Shown here: piece by piece, positions 8,376-16,329 of the stretch
How the letters are laid out: each line of letters begins with the position of its first letter
How positions within the stretch are numbered: position 1 is the first letter of the stretch
Assembly (NCBI GenBank): GCA_964640955.1
Contig: CAZXJI010000005.1
Span: forward strand, 1-64,000
DNA: 64,000 nt
Direction of reading: 5' to 3'
From: CAXXOK01 sp964640955
Lineage (GTDB): Bacteria > Bacillota > Clostridia > Christensenellales > Aristaeellaceae
The notes under the pieces: generated by a model
The model's database searches: none
Told to the model about the DNA's origin: nothing
What the model saw: the letters and a program-made list of their open reading frames with translations, nothing else
Position numbers and translations under genes: made by a program

Positions 8376-10823
8376 ATGAGAGAGTTTTTCACCCTGGACG
8401 GGGACTGGACGCTTGCCGAAGCCGCGGGCCGCAGGAACATTCCCGCGCGCGTGCCCGGCTCGGTGCTGGGCGACCTGCTGACGAACGACCTGATCGACGA
8501 TCCTTTCTACCGGGAGAACGAATACGAAGCGCGCGGCCTGTTCGACCGGGATTATACCTATTTCCGGTCGTTCGACGCCCCGGCGTCGATGCTGAAACAC
8601 GGGAAGATCGACCTGGTGTTCTACGGGCTGGATACGCTGGCCGACGTGCGCCTGAACGGGCGAACCGTGCTGACGGCCGACAACATGCACCGCACCTGGC
8701 GCGCGGACGTCAAGGCGCTTCTGACCGAAAAGGACAACCGGATCGAGGTGTGCCTGCGTTCGCCCAACCGCTTCATTGCCGAAGCCGCCGCGCAGAACCC
8801 GGACGTGACCTATTACGGCGCGGATACCGGCGTCGGCTCCAGCTTCCTGCGCAAGGCGCACTGCATGTTCGGCTGGGACTGGGGCCCCTCGCTGCCGGAC
8901 GCGGGCATCTGGCGGCCCTGCGGGCTGGAGGGATTCGACGAACTCCGCATAACGGAAGTCCTGATTCTGCAAAGCCATGAGGCCGGCCGCGTGCACCTCA
9001 CGGCGCGGGTGGCGGCGGAGGGCGCGGCTCCCACGGCCCTGCGTGCGGTGCTCACGGCGCCGGACGGCCGGCAGACCGCATACGAGAGCGCCGGAAGCGA
9101 GCTGACCATCCCCGTGGAGCAACCCGCCCTCTGGCAGCCCAACGGCTGGGGAGAGCAGCCGCTGTACACGCTCACTTTGCAATGCCTGGACGGGAAGGGC
9201 ACGGTGCTGGACGAGACGGAAAGGCGCGTGGGCCTTCGCACCGTTTCCCTTTCGCAGGAGGCGGACGAACACGGGCGCGAGTTCTGCTTCAAGGTCAACG
9301 GCAACAAGCTGTTCGCCATGGGCGCGGACTACATCCCCGAGGATAACCTGATCGGCCGCACCTCGCCGGAGCGCACGCGCGGGCTGCTCACCGCCTGCGC
9401 CGAGGCCCACTTCAACGTCGTGCGCGTATGGGGCGGCGGCTACTACCCCGAGGACTGGTTTTTCGACCTGTGCGACGAGCTGGGGCTGATCGTGTGGATG
9501 GATTTAATGTACGCCTGCAACGTGTACAAGCTGACGGACGCGTTCGAGCGGAGCATCGTCGCCGAAACGCGCGACAACCTCCGCCGCATCCGCCACCACG
9601 CGTGCCTCGGGCTGATCTGCGGCAACAACGAAATGGAAACGGGCTGGCAGGACTGGCCTGCCGTGAAGCAGCACAGCCCCGCGCTGAAAGCGGACTACAT
9701 CAAGCAGTTCGAGTACGTGCTGAAAAAGGAATGCGCCGCCTGCGCGCCGCAGACCGAGTACTGGCCCTCCTCGCCTTCCTCCGGCGGGAGCTTCGACGAT
9801 CCCAACAGCTACGACCGCGGCGACGTGCATTACTGGGACGTGTGGCACGGGCTCAGGCCCTTCAGCGACTACCGGGAAAAGTACCCCCGCTTCTGCAGCG
9901 AGTTCGGCTTCGAATCCTTCCCCGACATGAAAACGGTGGCGGCCTTCACCCTGCCACAGGACCGGAACATTTTCTCACGCGTGATGGAAAGCCACCAGAA
10001 GTGTGTCGGCGGCAACGGGAAGATCATGTACTACCTCTCGCAGAACTACCGCTACCCCACGACTTTCGCTCACGTGCTGTACGCTTCCCAACGCCTGCAG
10101 GCGGAGGCGATCCGCACGGGGGTGGAGCACTGGCGGCGTAACCGCGGCCGCTGCATGGGGGCCGTCTACTGGCAGCTGAACGACTGCTGGCCGGTGGCGA
10201 GCTGGGCCAGCGTGGACAGCCTCGGCCGCTGGAAGCAGCTGCATTACGCGGCCAAGAAGTTCTTCGCGCCGGTGCTGGCATCCATCGACCGCCGAGGATG
10301 TGCCGTCCGGCTCAGCGTGGTCAACGACCGGCTTGCGCCCTTTAAGGGCACGCTGGAAACGCGGCTGATCGACCCGGAAGGGCGGACGATCGGGCGCAGC
10401 ACGATGCCGGTGGAGGCGCCGCCGCTGACCGCCGTATGGGTGCGCGAGGAAACCATAACGCCTCCGGGCGGCGGCCTGCACCCCGAGGATCGCCTCGCGA
10501 TGGTCGTGAGGCTGACCGATGAAAACGGGCGGAGGGTATCGGAAAACTGCGAACTGTTCACCGAGCCGAAGTTCTTTGCGTTCGTGCCGCCGGCCGTCCG
10601 CTGGGAAGCCGTACAGGACGGCGACGACTGCGTCATCCGCCTGACGTGCGATGCGTTTGCGTGGGGCGTGTGGCTCGACACCGAAGCGATCGACGTGCGG
10701 TTCGACGACAACGCGTTTTTCCTGCTGCCGGGCGAAACCCGCACGGTCGTCGCGCGCAACGTGCGCCTCGCGGACCTGAACGCCAACCTGACCGTGACAA
10801 GCGTCGCGGAACTGGGCCGGTAG
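8376..10823 (+). CDS. Glycoside hydrolase family 2, beta-mannosidase-like
   Basis: A retaining beta-glycosidase predicted to remove terminal beta-mannose. The 815-residue length and layout match GH2 beta-mannosidases: a jelly-roll (about 1-170) with FGWDWGPSLPDAG, an immunoglobulin-like domain, the barrel with HFNVVRVWGGGYY, and C-terminal beta domains. The acid/base is predicted as Glu419 in CGNNEMETGW and the nucleophile as Glu509 in FCSEFGFESFP. The WDWGP and VRVWGGG motifs are more typical of mannosidases than of beta-galactosidases or glucuronidases of the same family. There is no signal peptide. It lies 85 nt after the GH3 gene, separated by a hairpin, and is followed by a strong terminator. 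Confidence 0.88.
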   Translation: MREFFTLDGDWTLAEAAGRRNIPARVPGSVLGDLLTNDLIDDPFYRENEYEARGLFDRDYTYFRSFDAPASMLKHGKIDLVFYGLDTLADVRLNGRTVLTADNMHRTWRADVKALLTEKDNRIEVCLRSPNRFIAEAAAQNPDVTYYGADTGVGSSFLRKAHCMFGWDWGPSLPDAGIWRPCGLEGFDELRITEVLILQSHEAGRVHLTARVAAEGAAPTALRAVLTAPDGRQTAYESAGSELTIPVEQPALWQPNGWGEQPLYTLTLQCLDGKGTVLDETERRVGLRTVSLSQEADEHGREFCFKVNGNKLFAMGADYIPEDNLIGRTSPERTRGLLTACAEAHFNVVRVWGGGYYPEDWFFDLCDELGLIVWMDLMYACNVYKLTDAFERSIVAETRDNLRRIRHHACLGLICGNNEMETGWQDWPAVKQHSPALKADYIKQFEYVLKKECAACAPQTEYWPSSPSSGGSFDDPNSYDRGDVHYWDVWHGLRPFSDYREKYPRFCSEFGFESFPDMKTVAAFTLPQDRNIFSRVMESHQKCVGGNGKIMYYLSQNYRYPTTFAHVLYASQRLQAEAIRTGVEHWRRNRGRCMGAVYWQLNDCWPVASWASVDSLGRWKQLHYAAKKFFAPVLASIDRRGCAVRLSVVNDRLAPFKGTLETRLIDPEGRTIGRSTMPVEAPPLTAVWVREETITPPGGGLHPEDRLAMVVRLTDENGRRVSENCELFTEPKFFAFVPPAVRWEAVQDGDDCVIRLTCDAFAWGVWLDTEAIDVRFDDNAFFLLPGETRTVVARNVRLADLNANLTVTSVAELGR

Positions 10824-10860
10824 GCGTGGGCCGCGAGGCTTACAAAAGCTGAAAACCCTG

Positions 10861-10904
10861 CCTGCGGAGCCGTCCGCGCCTGCCTGCGGAGCCGTCCGCG
10901 CCTG
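10861..10904 (+). repeat. 22-bp perfect tandem duplication of a terminator arm
   Basis: The unit CCTGCGGAGCCGTCCGCGCCTG occurs twice head to tail (10861-10882 and 10883-10904). Either copy contains the 15-nt arm that can pair with 10907-10921. The structure is therefore one descending arm with two competing ascending arms, which suggests a recent slippage duplication. Confidence 0.85.
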
Positions 10905-10927
10905 TGCGCGGACGGCTCCGCTTTTTT
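10886..10927 (+). terminator. Rho-independent terminator after the GH2 gene
   Basis: GCGGAGCCGTCCGCG (10886-10900) pairs perfectly over 15 bp with 10907-10921 around a 6-nt loop, followed by six T residues (10922-10927). It should end the importer-GH3-GH2 transcript and leave the phosphofructokinase gene to its own promoter, which I could not identify in the 111 nt that follow. Confidence 0.85.
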
Positions 10928-11038
10928 GCGCGCCGGGCAGGGGAACGGGCGAAACAGAGCGAAACTGTTTGGCAGTGCCGCCGTGCGCGGCAAACGATCA
11001 CAGCGGCGGACGCGCGTCCGCCCGGAAGGGTGAGGAAA

Positions 11039-12253
11039 ATGAACGTTTTGGTCGGGCAGTCCGGCGGCCCCACGGCCGTTATCAATTCCAGCCTCGCGGG
11101 GGTGTTCCAGGCGGCGCAGCGCCGCGGCGTCGGGCACGTGTACGGCATGGTCAACGGCATCGCGGGGTTTCTGGACGGGCGGACGGTGGACTTGAACGAG
11201 CGCCTGAAGGGCAATCTGGAAATCGAGCTGCTCAAGCGCACGCCCTCGTCGTACCTGGGCTCCTGCCGCTTCAAGCTTCCGGACGCGAAAGACGACGAGG
11301 AGGTTTACCGGCGCATTTTCAGGCGGCTCTCCGAGATGGACGTCGGCCTGTTTTTCTATATCGGCGGTAACGACAGCATGGATACGATCCTCAAGCTGTC
11401 GGATTACGCCAGGGCCGTAGGGAGCCCCGTACGCTTCATGGGCGTGCCCAAGACCATCGACAACGACCTGTTCGAGACCGACCACACCCCCGGCTACGGT
11501 TCGGCCGCCAAGTACATTGCCGTGGTCATGAAGGAACTCATCCGCGACGCGACGGTGTACGGCACCAAATATGTGACGATCGTGGAGATCATGGGCCGCA
11601 ACGCGGGGTGGCTGACCGCCGCGGCGGCGCTGGCGCGCGGGGACGACTGCGAAGGCGTGGATATGATCTGCCTGCCGGAGATTCCTTTCAACGTCGAGCG
11701 CTTCATCGAGAAGGTGGAGCGGATGCAGGAGAAGCGCAAGTCCATCGTAATCGCCGTGTCCGAGGGCGTCAAGCTGGCCGACGGGCGCTACGTCTGCCTC
11801 CTGTCCGACGACGAACGCCGGGTGGACGCCTTCGGGCACACCAACCTGACCGGCACGGCGCGCTACCTGGCCAACCGCGTGGCGCAGGCCCTGCCCACCA
11901 AGACCCGCTGCATCGAGCTTTCCACGCTCCAGCGCTGCGCCGCGCACGTGTCCAGCCGCACGGACATCACCGAGGCCTATCAGGTGGGCGGCGCGGCGGT
12001 CAAGGCGGCCTTCGAGGGGCACACCGGGGAGATGGTGGGCATCCGCCGCATCTCCAACGACCCCTACCAGTACGTGACCGAAACGGTGGACGTGCGCCGC
12101 GTGGCCAACCTGGAGAAAAAGGTGCCGCTGGACTGGATCAACGATACGCACACGGACATGCGGGACGCCTTTTTGCAATACGCCCGTCCGCTGATCCAGG
12201 CCGAGCTCCCGCCCTTCTACATCGACGGGCTGGTGAGGCACCTGTACCGGTAA
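11039..12253 (+). CDS. pfp: 6-phosphofructokinase, PPi-dependent type
   Basis: Phosphorylates fructose 6-phosphate to fructose 1,6-bisphosphate in glycolysis, predicted to use pyrophosphate instead of ATP. The start is placed at 11039 behind a GAAGGGTGAGG site, giving 404 residues beginning MNVLVGQSGGPTAVIN. The donor-site motif reads GGNDSMDT (residues 109-116) rather than the GGDGS of ATP enzymes, and PKTIDND (137-143) has the lysine diagnostic of PPi enzymes, with Asp141 and Asp143 as catalytic candidates. MGRNAGW is also present. It follows the glycosidase operon across a terminator and converges on the GH4 gene. ATP use cannot be excluded without assay, but the motifs argue against it. 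Confidence 0.88.
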   Translation: MNVLVGQSGGPTAVINSSLAGVFQAAQRRGVGHVYGMVNGIAGFLDGRTVDLNERLKGNLEIELLKRTPSSYLGSCRFKLPDAKDDEEVYRRIFRRLSEMDVGLFFYIGGNDSMDTILKLSDYARAVGSPVRFMGVPKTIDNDLFETDHTPGYGSAAKYIAVVMKELIRDATVYGTKYVTIVEIMGRNAGWLTAAAALARGDDCEGVDMICLPEIPFNVERFIEKVERMQEKRKSIVIAVSEGVKLADGRYVCLLSDDERRVDAFGHTNLTGTARYLANRVAQALPTKTRCIELSTLQRCAAHVSSRTDITEAYQVGGAAVKAAFEGHTGEMVGIRRISNDPYQYVTETVDVRRVANLEKKVPLDWINDTHTDMRDAFLQYARPLIQAELPPFYIDGLVRHLYR

Positions 12254-12287
12254 TCGAAGCGGCGGCGGGAAAACGAAACGCATAAAC

Positions 12288-12328
12288 AAACAGGGACGCC
12301 GCGGCAAAAAACCGCGGCGTCCCTGTTT
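12288..12328. terminator. Bidirectional terminator between convergent pfp and GH4 genes
   Basis: A 17-bp perfect stem (12288-12304 with 12312-12328) encloses a 7-nt A-rich loop. It lies 35 nt after the pfp stop and 13 nt beyond the GH4 stop on the opposite strand. T-rich tails are short on both sides. Confidence 0.75.
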
Positions 12329-12340
12329 CGAAATCCAGTT

Positions 12341-13648
12341 CTAGTTGTACTTCGGCAGCCAGTCGCCGTGCGCGGCGATCAGGTCGTCGCACAGGGCGAC
12401 GATATCGTCGATGGAGAGCTCGGCCGACGTGTGCGGGTCCATCATGGCGGCCTGGTAGATGTATTCCTTCTTCAGCGTCCGCGCCGCCTCGATGGTCAGC
12501 AGCTGCACGTTGATGTTCGTGCGGTTCAGGGCCGCGCACTGCTCGGGCAGGGCGCCCACCACGCAGGGGTTCACGCCGCTCTTGTCCACCATGCAGGCCA
12601 CTTCCACGCAGGCGTTTTGCGGCAGGTTGGTAATCAGGCCGGTGTTGAGCACGTTGCCGCCGATCTTGTAGGGCACGTTGGTCTCCATTGCCTCCATGAT
12701 GTAGCTGGCGTATTCCTGCGTGCGCGTGTGGCTCAGGTGGGGGTCGCGGGTCAGCTCGTCGCGGCGCTTCTTCCAATCCTCGATCTGGTGCACGCAACGG
12801 CGGGGATACTCGTCCAGCGGGATGTTGAAGCGGTCGATGAGCTCGGGGTACCGGCTCTTGATGAAGTAGGGCGTGTATTCGGAGGTATGCTCGCTGGATT
12901 CGGTCACGTAGTAGCCGAAGCGCTTCATGATTTCGTAGCGCACCATGTCGTCGTGCTTCTCGGTGCGCTCGGCAGCCCGTTTTTTGATTTCGGGGTACAG
13001 ATCGACACCGTTCTTCTTTACCTCGAGCAGCCACCCCTGGTGGTTGATGCCGGCGATCTTCCACTCCACCTGACTGTCGTACTCCATGCCCAACCCCTTG
13101 AGCAGATGGGGCACGCACACCTGCACGCTGTGGCAGAGCCCGACGGTTTTCACGTCCGTCAGCCGCTGCATGGCGCCGGCGAGCATGGCCATGGGGTTGG
13201 TGTAGTTGAGCAGCCACGCGTCCGGACAGACCTCCTGCATGTCGCGGGCAAAATCGAACATCACGGGGATGGTGCGCAGCGCGCGGAAGATGCCGCCGAT
13301 GCCCAGCGTATCCGCGATGGTCTGGCGAAGGCCATATTTCTTGGGCACTTCGAAGTCGGTGACGGTGCAGGGCTCGTAGAGCCCCACCTGGATGGCGTTA
13401 ACCACGTAGTTCGCGCCCGTAAGCGCGGCCTTGCGGTTTTCCACGCCCAGGTAGGCCTCGATGCGCGCCTTGCCGCCGACGTTGCTGTTGATGGCTTCCA
13501 GCATGGACTGCGATTCGCTCAGACGCTGGCCGTCGATATCGTACAGTGCGATCACGGACTCGGCCAGGGCGGGGGAGAGCATGCTGTCGCCCAGGACATT
13601 TTTGGCGAATACCGTGCTGCCCGCGCCCATAAACGTAATTTTAGGCAC
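12341..13648 (-). CDS. Glycoside hydrolase family 4, alpha-galactosidase-like
   Basis: An NAD- and divalent-metal-dependent glycosidase that acts by oxidation and elimination, predicted to cleave alpha-galactosides in the cytoplasm. A GTG start at 13648 is chosen because AGGAGG lies 8 nt upstream and the protein then begins directly with the family N-terminus VPKITFMGAGSTVFAKN, giving 435 residues. The GAGS segment binds NAD. The metal-ligand motif is CHSV, which in the published GH4 scheme marks alpha-galactosidases (alpha-galacturonidases have CHEV, phospho-alpha-glucosidases CNVP). YTNPMAM and INHQGW are also typical. It is transcribed divergently from an AraC regulator that is its likely controller. 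MelA-like specificity is an inference from the motif. Confidence 0.88.
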   Translation of the reverse strand: MPKITFMGAGSTVFAKNVLGDSMLSPALAESVIALYDIDGQRLSESQSMLEAINSNVGGKARIEAYLGVENRKAALTGANYVVNAIQVGLYEPCTVTDFEVPKKYGLRQTIADTLGIGGIFRALRTIPVMFDFARDMQEVCPDAWLLNYTNPMAMLAGAMQRLTDVKTVGLCHSVQVCVPHLLKGLGMEYDSQVEWKIAGINHQGWLLEVKKNGVDLYPEIKKRAAERTEKHDDMVRYEIMKRFGYYVTESSEHTSEYTPYFIKSRYPELIDRFNIPLDEYPRRCVHQIEDWKKRRDELTRDPHLSHTRTQEYASYIMEAMETNVPYKIGGNVLNTGLITNLPQNACVEVACMVDKSGVNPCVVGALPEQCAALNRTNINVQLLTIEAARTLKKEYIYQAAMMDPHTSAELSIDDIVALCDDLIAAHGDWLPKYN

Positions 13649-13675
13649 TTGAGATTCCTCCTTAAACGCTTTATA

Positions 13676-13701
13676 ATTCTTGTGAGAATGATGCGAGTAT
13701 A
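13676..13701 (-). promoter_or_regulatory. Candidate -10 and small inverted repeat upstream of the GH4 gene
   Basis: On the minus strand a TATACT hexamer (13701-13696) lies upstream of the GH4 gene, but the hexamer 17 nt before it (CTGTAT) is a poor -35. This fits an activator-dependent promoter. Between the -10 and the gene, ATTCT and AGAAT (13676-13680 and 13685-13689) form a 5-bp inverted repeat. Both calls are tentative. Confidence 0.4.
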
Positions 13702-13727
13702 GCACAACCGTTGCGGATATACAGGGC

Positions 13728-13744
13728 GTTTTTGTTGCAAAAAC
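13728..13744. promoter_or_regulatory. Inverted repeat upstream of AraC gene, possible operator
   Basis: GTTTTTG (13728-13734) and CAAAAAC (13738-13744) form a 7-bp inverted repeat with a 3-nt spacer, 31 nt before the AraC start and between the divergent genes. It could be a regulator site or chance A/T symmetry. Confidence 0.35.
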
Positions 13745-13775
13745 CGAGCAAAATGTTTCAAGGAAGGGAACGCGT

Positions 13776-14645
13776 ATGGAACTGATCAAGGTAGCCAGCC
13801 AGGGGCTGCCCTACGGGCGGATCCGGGTCAAACAATGCGGGCTGGAGCCCTGCGCGCCGGGGCATCAGTTCGGCCCGGCGATGCGCGACCATACCCTGAT
13901 CCACTACGTCGTCTCCGGCGAGGGCGTGTTCTACTCCGATCAGGGCGCCTTCCCGGTGCGGGCGGGGCAGGGCTTCATCATCTTTCCGGGGGAGATTACC
14001 ACCTATCGGGCGGACGACAAAAGGCCGTGGTCGTACGGCTGGGTGGGGTACTTCGGGCACGACGCCGCCGCGCTCACGCGGCAGACGGGGCTGACGCGGG
14101 AAGCGCCCGTGTTCACCGCCGGCCCGGCCGAGGCGCTGTACGGCATCCTCGCCGCCATGGTCGGCGACGTGTCCCGCCTGCGCATGGGCAACCTCGCGGC
14201 GCTGGGCGGGCTGTACCGCTTTTTGTCCCTGATTGCCGAAAGCAGGCCGCAGTCGGATCAGGACCCGCACCACCAGTACTACGAGAAGGCGCGCTGGTAT
14301 ATGGAGGGTAATTACGACCGCCCCATCCTGATCAGCGACGTGGCGGACTTCGTGGGGCTGAGCCGCTCGCAGCTGTTTCGGGTGTTCGTGGAGGTGTGCG
14401 GGGTGTCCCCCAAGGCGAGCCTGACGGAACTGCGCATGCAGAAGGCGCTGGCGCTGGTGGAGGCCGGCGACCTGCGCCAGGAGGAAATGGCCGCCTCGCT
14501 GGGCCTTTCGGGCGGCGCGCAGTTCGCCCGGATGTTCCGGCAGACCTACGGCATGTCCCCCAAGCAGTGGCGAAAGCAGAGGCCGGCTGCCGGGAAGCCT
14601 GCTTCCCGGCGCTCCGCGCCCGGCGAGAAGCTCACGCCTCCGTAA
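13776..14645 (+). CDS. AraC-family transcriptional regulator
   Basis: A sugar-responsive DNA-binding protein of 289 residues. The N-terminal half is a cupin-like AraC ligand-binding domain with RDHTLIHYVVSGEG and the GQGFIIFPGE turn. The C-terminal half (about 175-275) carries two helix-turn-helix motifs, with ISDVADFVGLSRSQLFRVF as the first and the family signature GGAQFARMFRQTYGMSPKQW as the second. The start follows AAGGAAGGG. It is divergent from the GH4 gene, which is its most likely target. Its N-terminal domain resembles that of the second AraC regulator at 17.9 kb. Its 3' end overlaps the end of the convergent beta-helix gene by 14 nt, so there is no room for an independent terminator. 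Confidence 0.88.
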   Translation: MELIKVASQGLPYGRIRVKQCGLEPCAPGHQFGPAMRDHTLIHYVVSGEGVFYSDQGAFPVRAGQGFIIFPGEITTYRADDKRPWSYGWVGYFGHDAAALTRQTGLTREAPVFTAGPAEALYGILAAMVGDVSRLRMGNLAALGGLYRFLSLIAESRPQSDQDPHHQYYEKARWYMEGNYDRPILISDVADFVGLSRSQLFRVFVEVCGVSPKASLTELRMQKALALVEAGDLRQEEMAASLGLSGGAQFARMFRQTYGMSPKQWRKQRPAAGKPASRRSAPGEKLTPP

Positions 14646-16329
14646 CGACTTCGGTGGAAAGCACGTCCCCCACGAACCGGTTGTCCGCAACCGTCACGTC
14701 CGTGCAGGCGGCAAGCGTCGCCATGGCCCGACGCGGGTGCCACGGGGCGTAGGCGCGGCTGCGGACGACCGTGTTGTCCGTGAAGCGCAGGCTCTTCGTG
14801 CACAGGGCGTAAAGCACGGGCGCGTCGAAAACGTGGAACGTGTTGCCGGTTATACGGATGTTGCGGTGGAAGGGTCTGGCCGGATCGGGCCTGGGCACTT
14901 CCGGGCAGATGCTCACGACCCCTTCGCAGAACTGGTACATGGACGTAAGGCACCCGTCGGTGAAGTGGTTTTCCTCGATCCGCACGTCCGTGCAGGCGCC
15001 GGATTCGTACCAGTTGTTGGCGTCCCCGGGGATGAGCACGGCGCTGCCCGCGGATTCGAACACGTTATGGCGAATCACCACGGGCCGGGGGGTGGAAACC
15101 AGCACGCCGCGGGCGCGGCAGGCGCCGAAGAAGCTGTTTTGAACGGTAACCTGCGGCGTGTTGGACAGGTTTTCCAGCGCGTCGCCGGGCCTAAGGGCCG
15201 CGGGCAGGTCGTCCCGGAAGCGTACGGCGCAGCCGTTGCCCGCAAGCAGGGAGAAGCTTTCGACCGCGGCCGTGCCCAGCGAAGCCATGCTGTTCCGCTC
15301 GATGAACGAAACGGTGTGCCCGGCCCGCGCCCACAGCGGGAACGCCGAGGACTGCTCGTGGGCGAACTCCGCGGTCACGCCTCGGCCGTCGTCAATCGAG
15401 CGGATGCGCAGCGCCGTGCCGTGGACATTCACGGGGTCGTCCATCAGGCCATGGAAGTAGCACTCGTCCACCAGGATGCTCCCGGCGTCGTTGGAGAAGT
15501 GCAGGCCGTCGTCGTGGCAGGAGACCACCCTGCGCCCGACGGCCTCGTTGGGGCGCATCACCACGCGGCGGTAGCGCAGGTCGCGGCTGAACTGGCTTAA
15601 AACCCCCAGCCCGCAGGTGTTGTGCAGCGTTATGCCGTCGAGCGTCACGTCTTTGCAGTCGTGCACCAGGACACCCGGATGGATGCGCGGGCTGTAGCGC
15701 AGGGTCAGCAGGTTTCCGACCGTGGGGACGGGATCGAACCGGCCGTGGAAGCGCACCACGCCGGGGGAGAGCTCCTCCTGCCGGGCGGAACGGAAGCGGT
15801 CGCCCGTGCGGTAGGCGGTGCGCCGGGTGAGGGCGTCGAACTCGATGGCACCGAAATAGGGGGTGTACTCCTCGCCGTTGTCGAAGTACAGCCGCCCCTT
15901 GCGCACCTCGTAAGGGTACCGGGCGCGGTCGATCGCCACGTCCGCCTGCGTGGACGAGGCCGCGAGCACCACGCCTTCGCCGTTGTGGGAAGGCGCGTAA
16001 TCGACCGTCAGGTTTTCCACCGTCACGTTTTCACAGGCAAGCACCGCCAGCGCGGAAAGCTGCCCGCGGCACAGCAGCGTTGCGCCTCCGCCCGAGAGGC
16101 GCACGTTTCGCATGTTTTGCAAAAGCAGTCCGGCGCGAAGCACCGGCCGCTGGTCCGAATTGGACAGGGACACGGAAAAGCCCGCCGCCGCGAAAGCGTT
16201 GAGCAGGTATGTTCCGGGCGCCAGCACGAACTCCGTATCCCGCGGGTTTTGGGCGAGCAGTTCGTTGATCCTCGCGGAAACGTCCTCCCCCGGACGCACG
16301 CCCTGTTCGGCCAGATCGATGCGTTTCAT
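14632..16329 (-). CDS. Right-handed parallel beta-helix glycosidase, GH110-like (alpha-1,3-galactosidase)
   Basis: Predicted to be a solenoid carbohydrate-active enzyme of 565 residues. The start at 16329 overlaps the upstream gene stop as ATGA, so translation is coupled. Repeating beta-helix rungs such as NVTVENLTVDY and DVTLDGITLHN run through the protein. Two acidic clusters, CHDDGLHFSN (271-280) and GLMDDPVNVHG (294-304), resemble the catalytic region of GH110 alpha-1,3-galactosidases. There is no signal peptide, whereas characterised GH110 enzymes are usually exported; the substrate may be an imported galactoside. If it is not GH110, it remains a pectin-lyase-fold protein of unknown specificity. 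Confidence 0.68.
   Translation of the reverse strand: MKRIDLAEQGVRPGEDVSARINELLAQNPRDTEFVLAPGTYLLNAFAAAGFSVSLSNSDQRPVLRAGLLLQNMRNVRLSGGGATLLCRGQLSALAVLACENVTVENLTVDYAPSHNGEGVVLAASSTQADVAIDRARYPYEVRKGRLYFDNGEEYTPYFGAIEFDALTRRTAYRTGDRFRSARQEELSPGVVRFHGRFDPVPTVGNLLTLRYSPRIHPGVLVHDCKDVTLDGITLHNTCGLGVLSQFSRDLRYRRVVMRPNEAVGRRVVSCHDDGLHFSNDAGSILVDECYFHGLMDDPVNVHGTALRIRSIDDGRGVTAEFAHEQSSAFPLWARAGHTVSFIERNSMASLGTAAVESFSLLAGNGCAVRFRDDLPAALRPGDALENLSNTPQVTVQNSFFGACRARGVLVSTPRPVVIRHNVFESAGSAVLIPGDANNWYESGACTDVRIEENHFTDGCLTSMYQFCEGVVSICPEVPRPDPARPFHRNIRITGNTFHVFDAPVLYALCTKSLRFTDNTVVRSRAYAPWHPRRAMATLAACTDVTVADNRFVGDVLSTEVVTEA

Noticed and set aside
6617..8440. A 607-codon open frame antisense to the GH3 gene
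   Set aside because: No recognisable domain or ribosome binding site, and it lies wholly opposite a convincing GH3 coding region.
12254..12287. Small gene or RNA between pfp and the GH4 gene
   Set aside because: Only 34 nt precede the terminator and no start or structure is visible.
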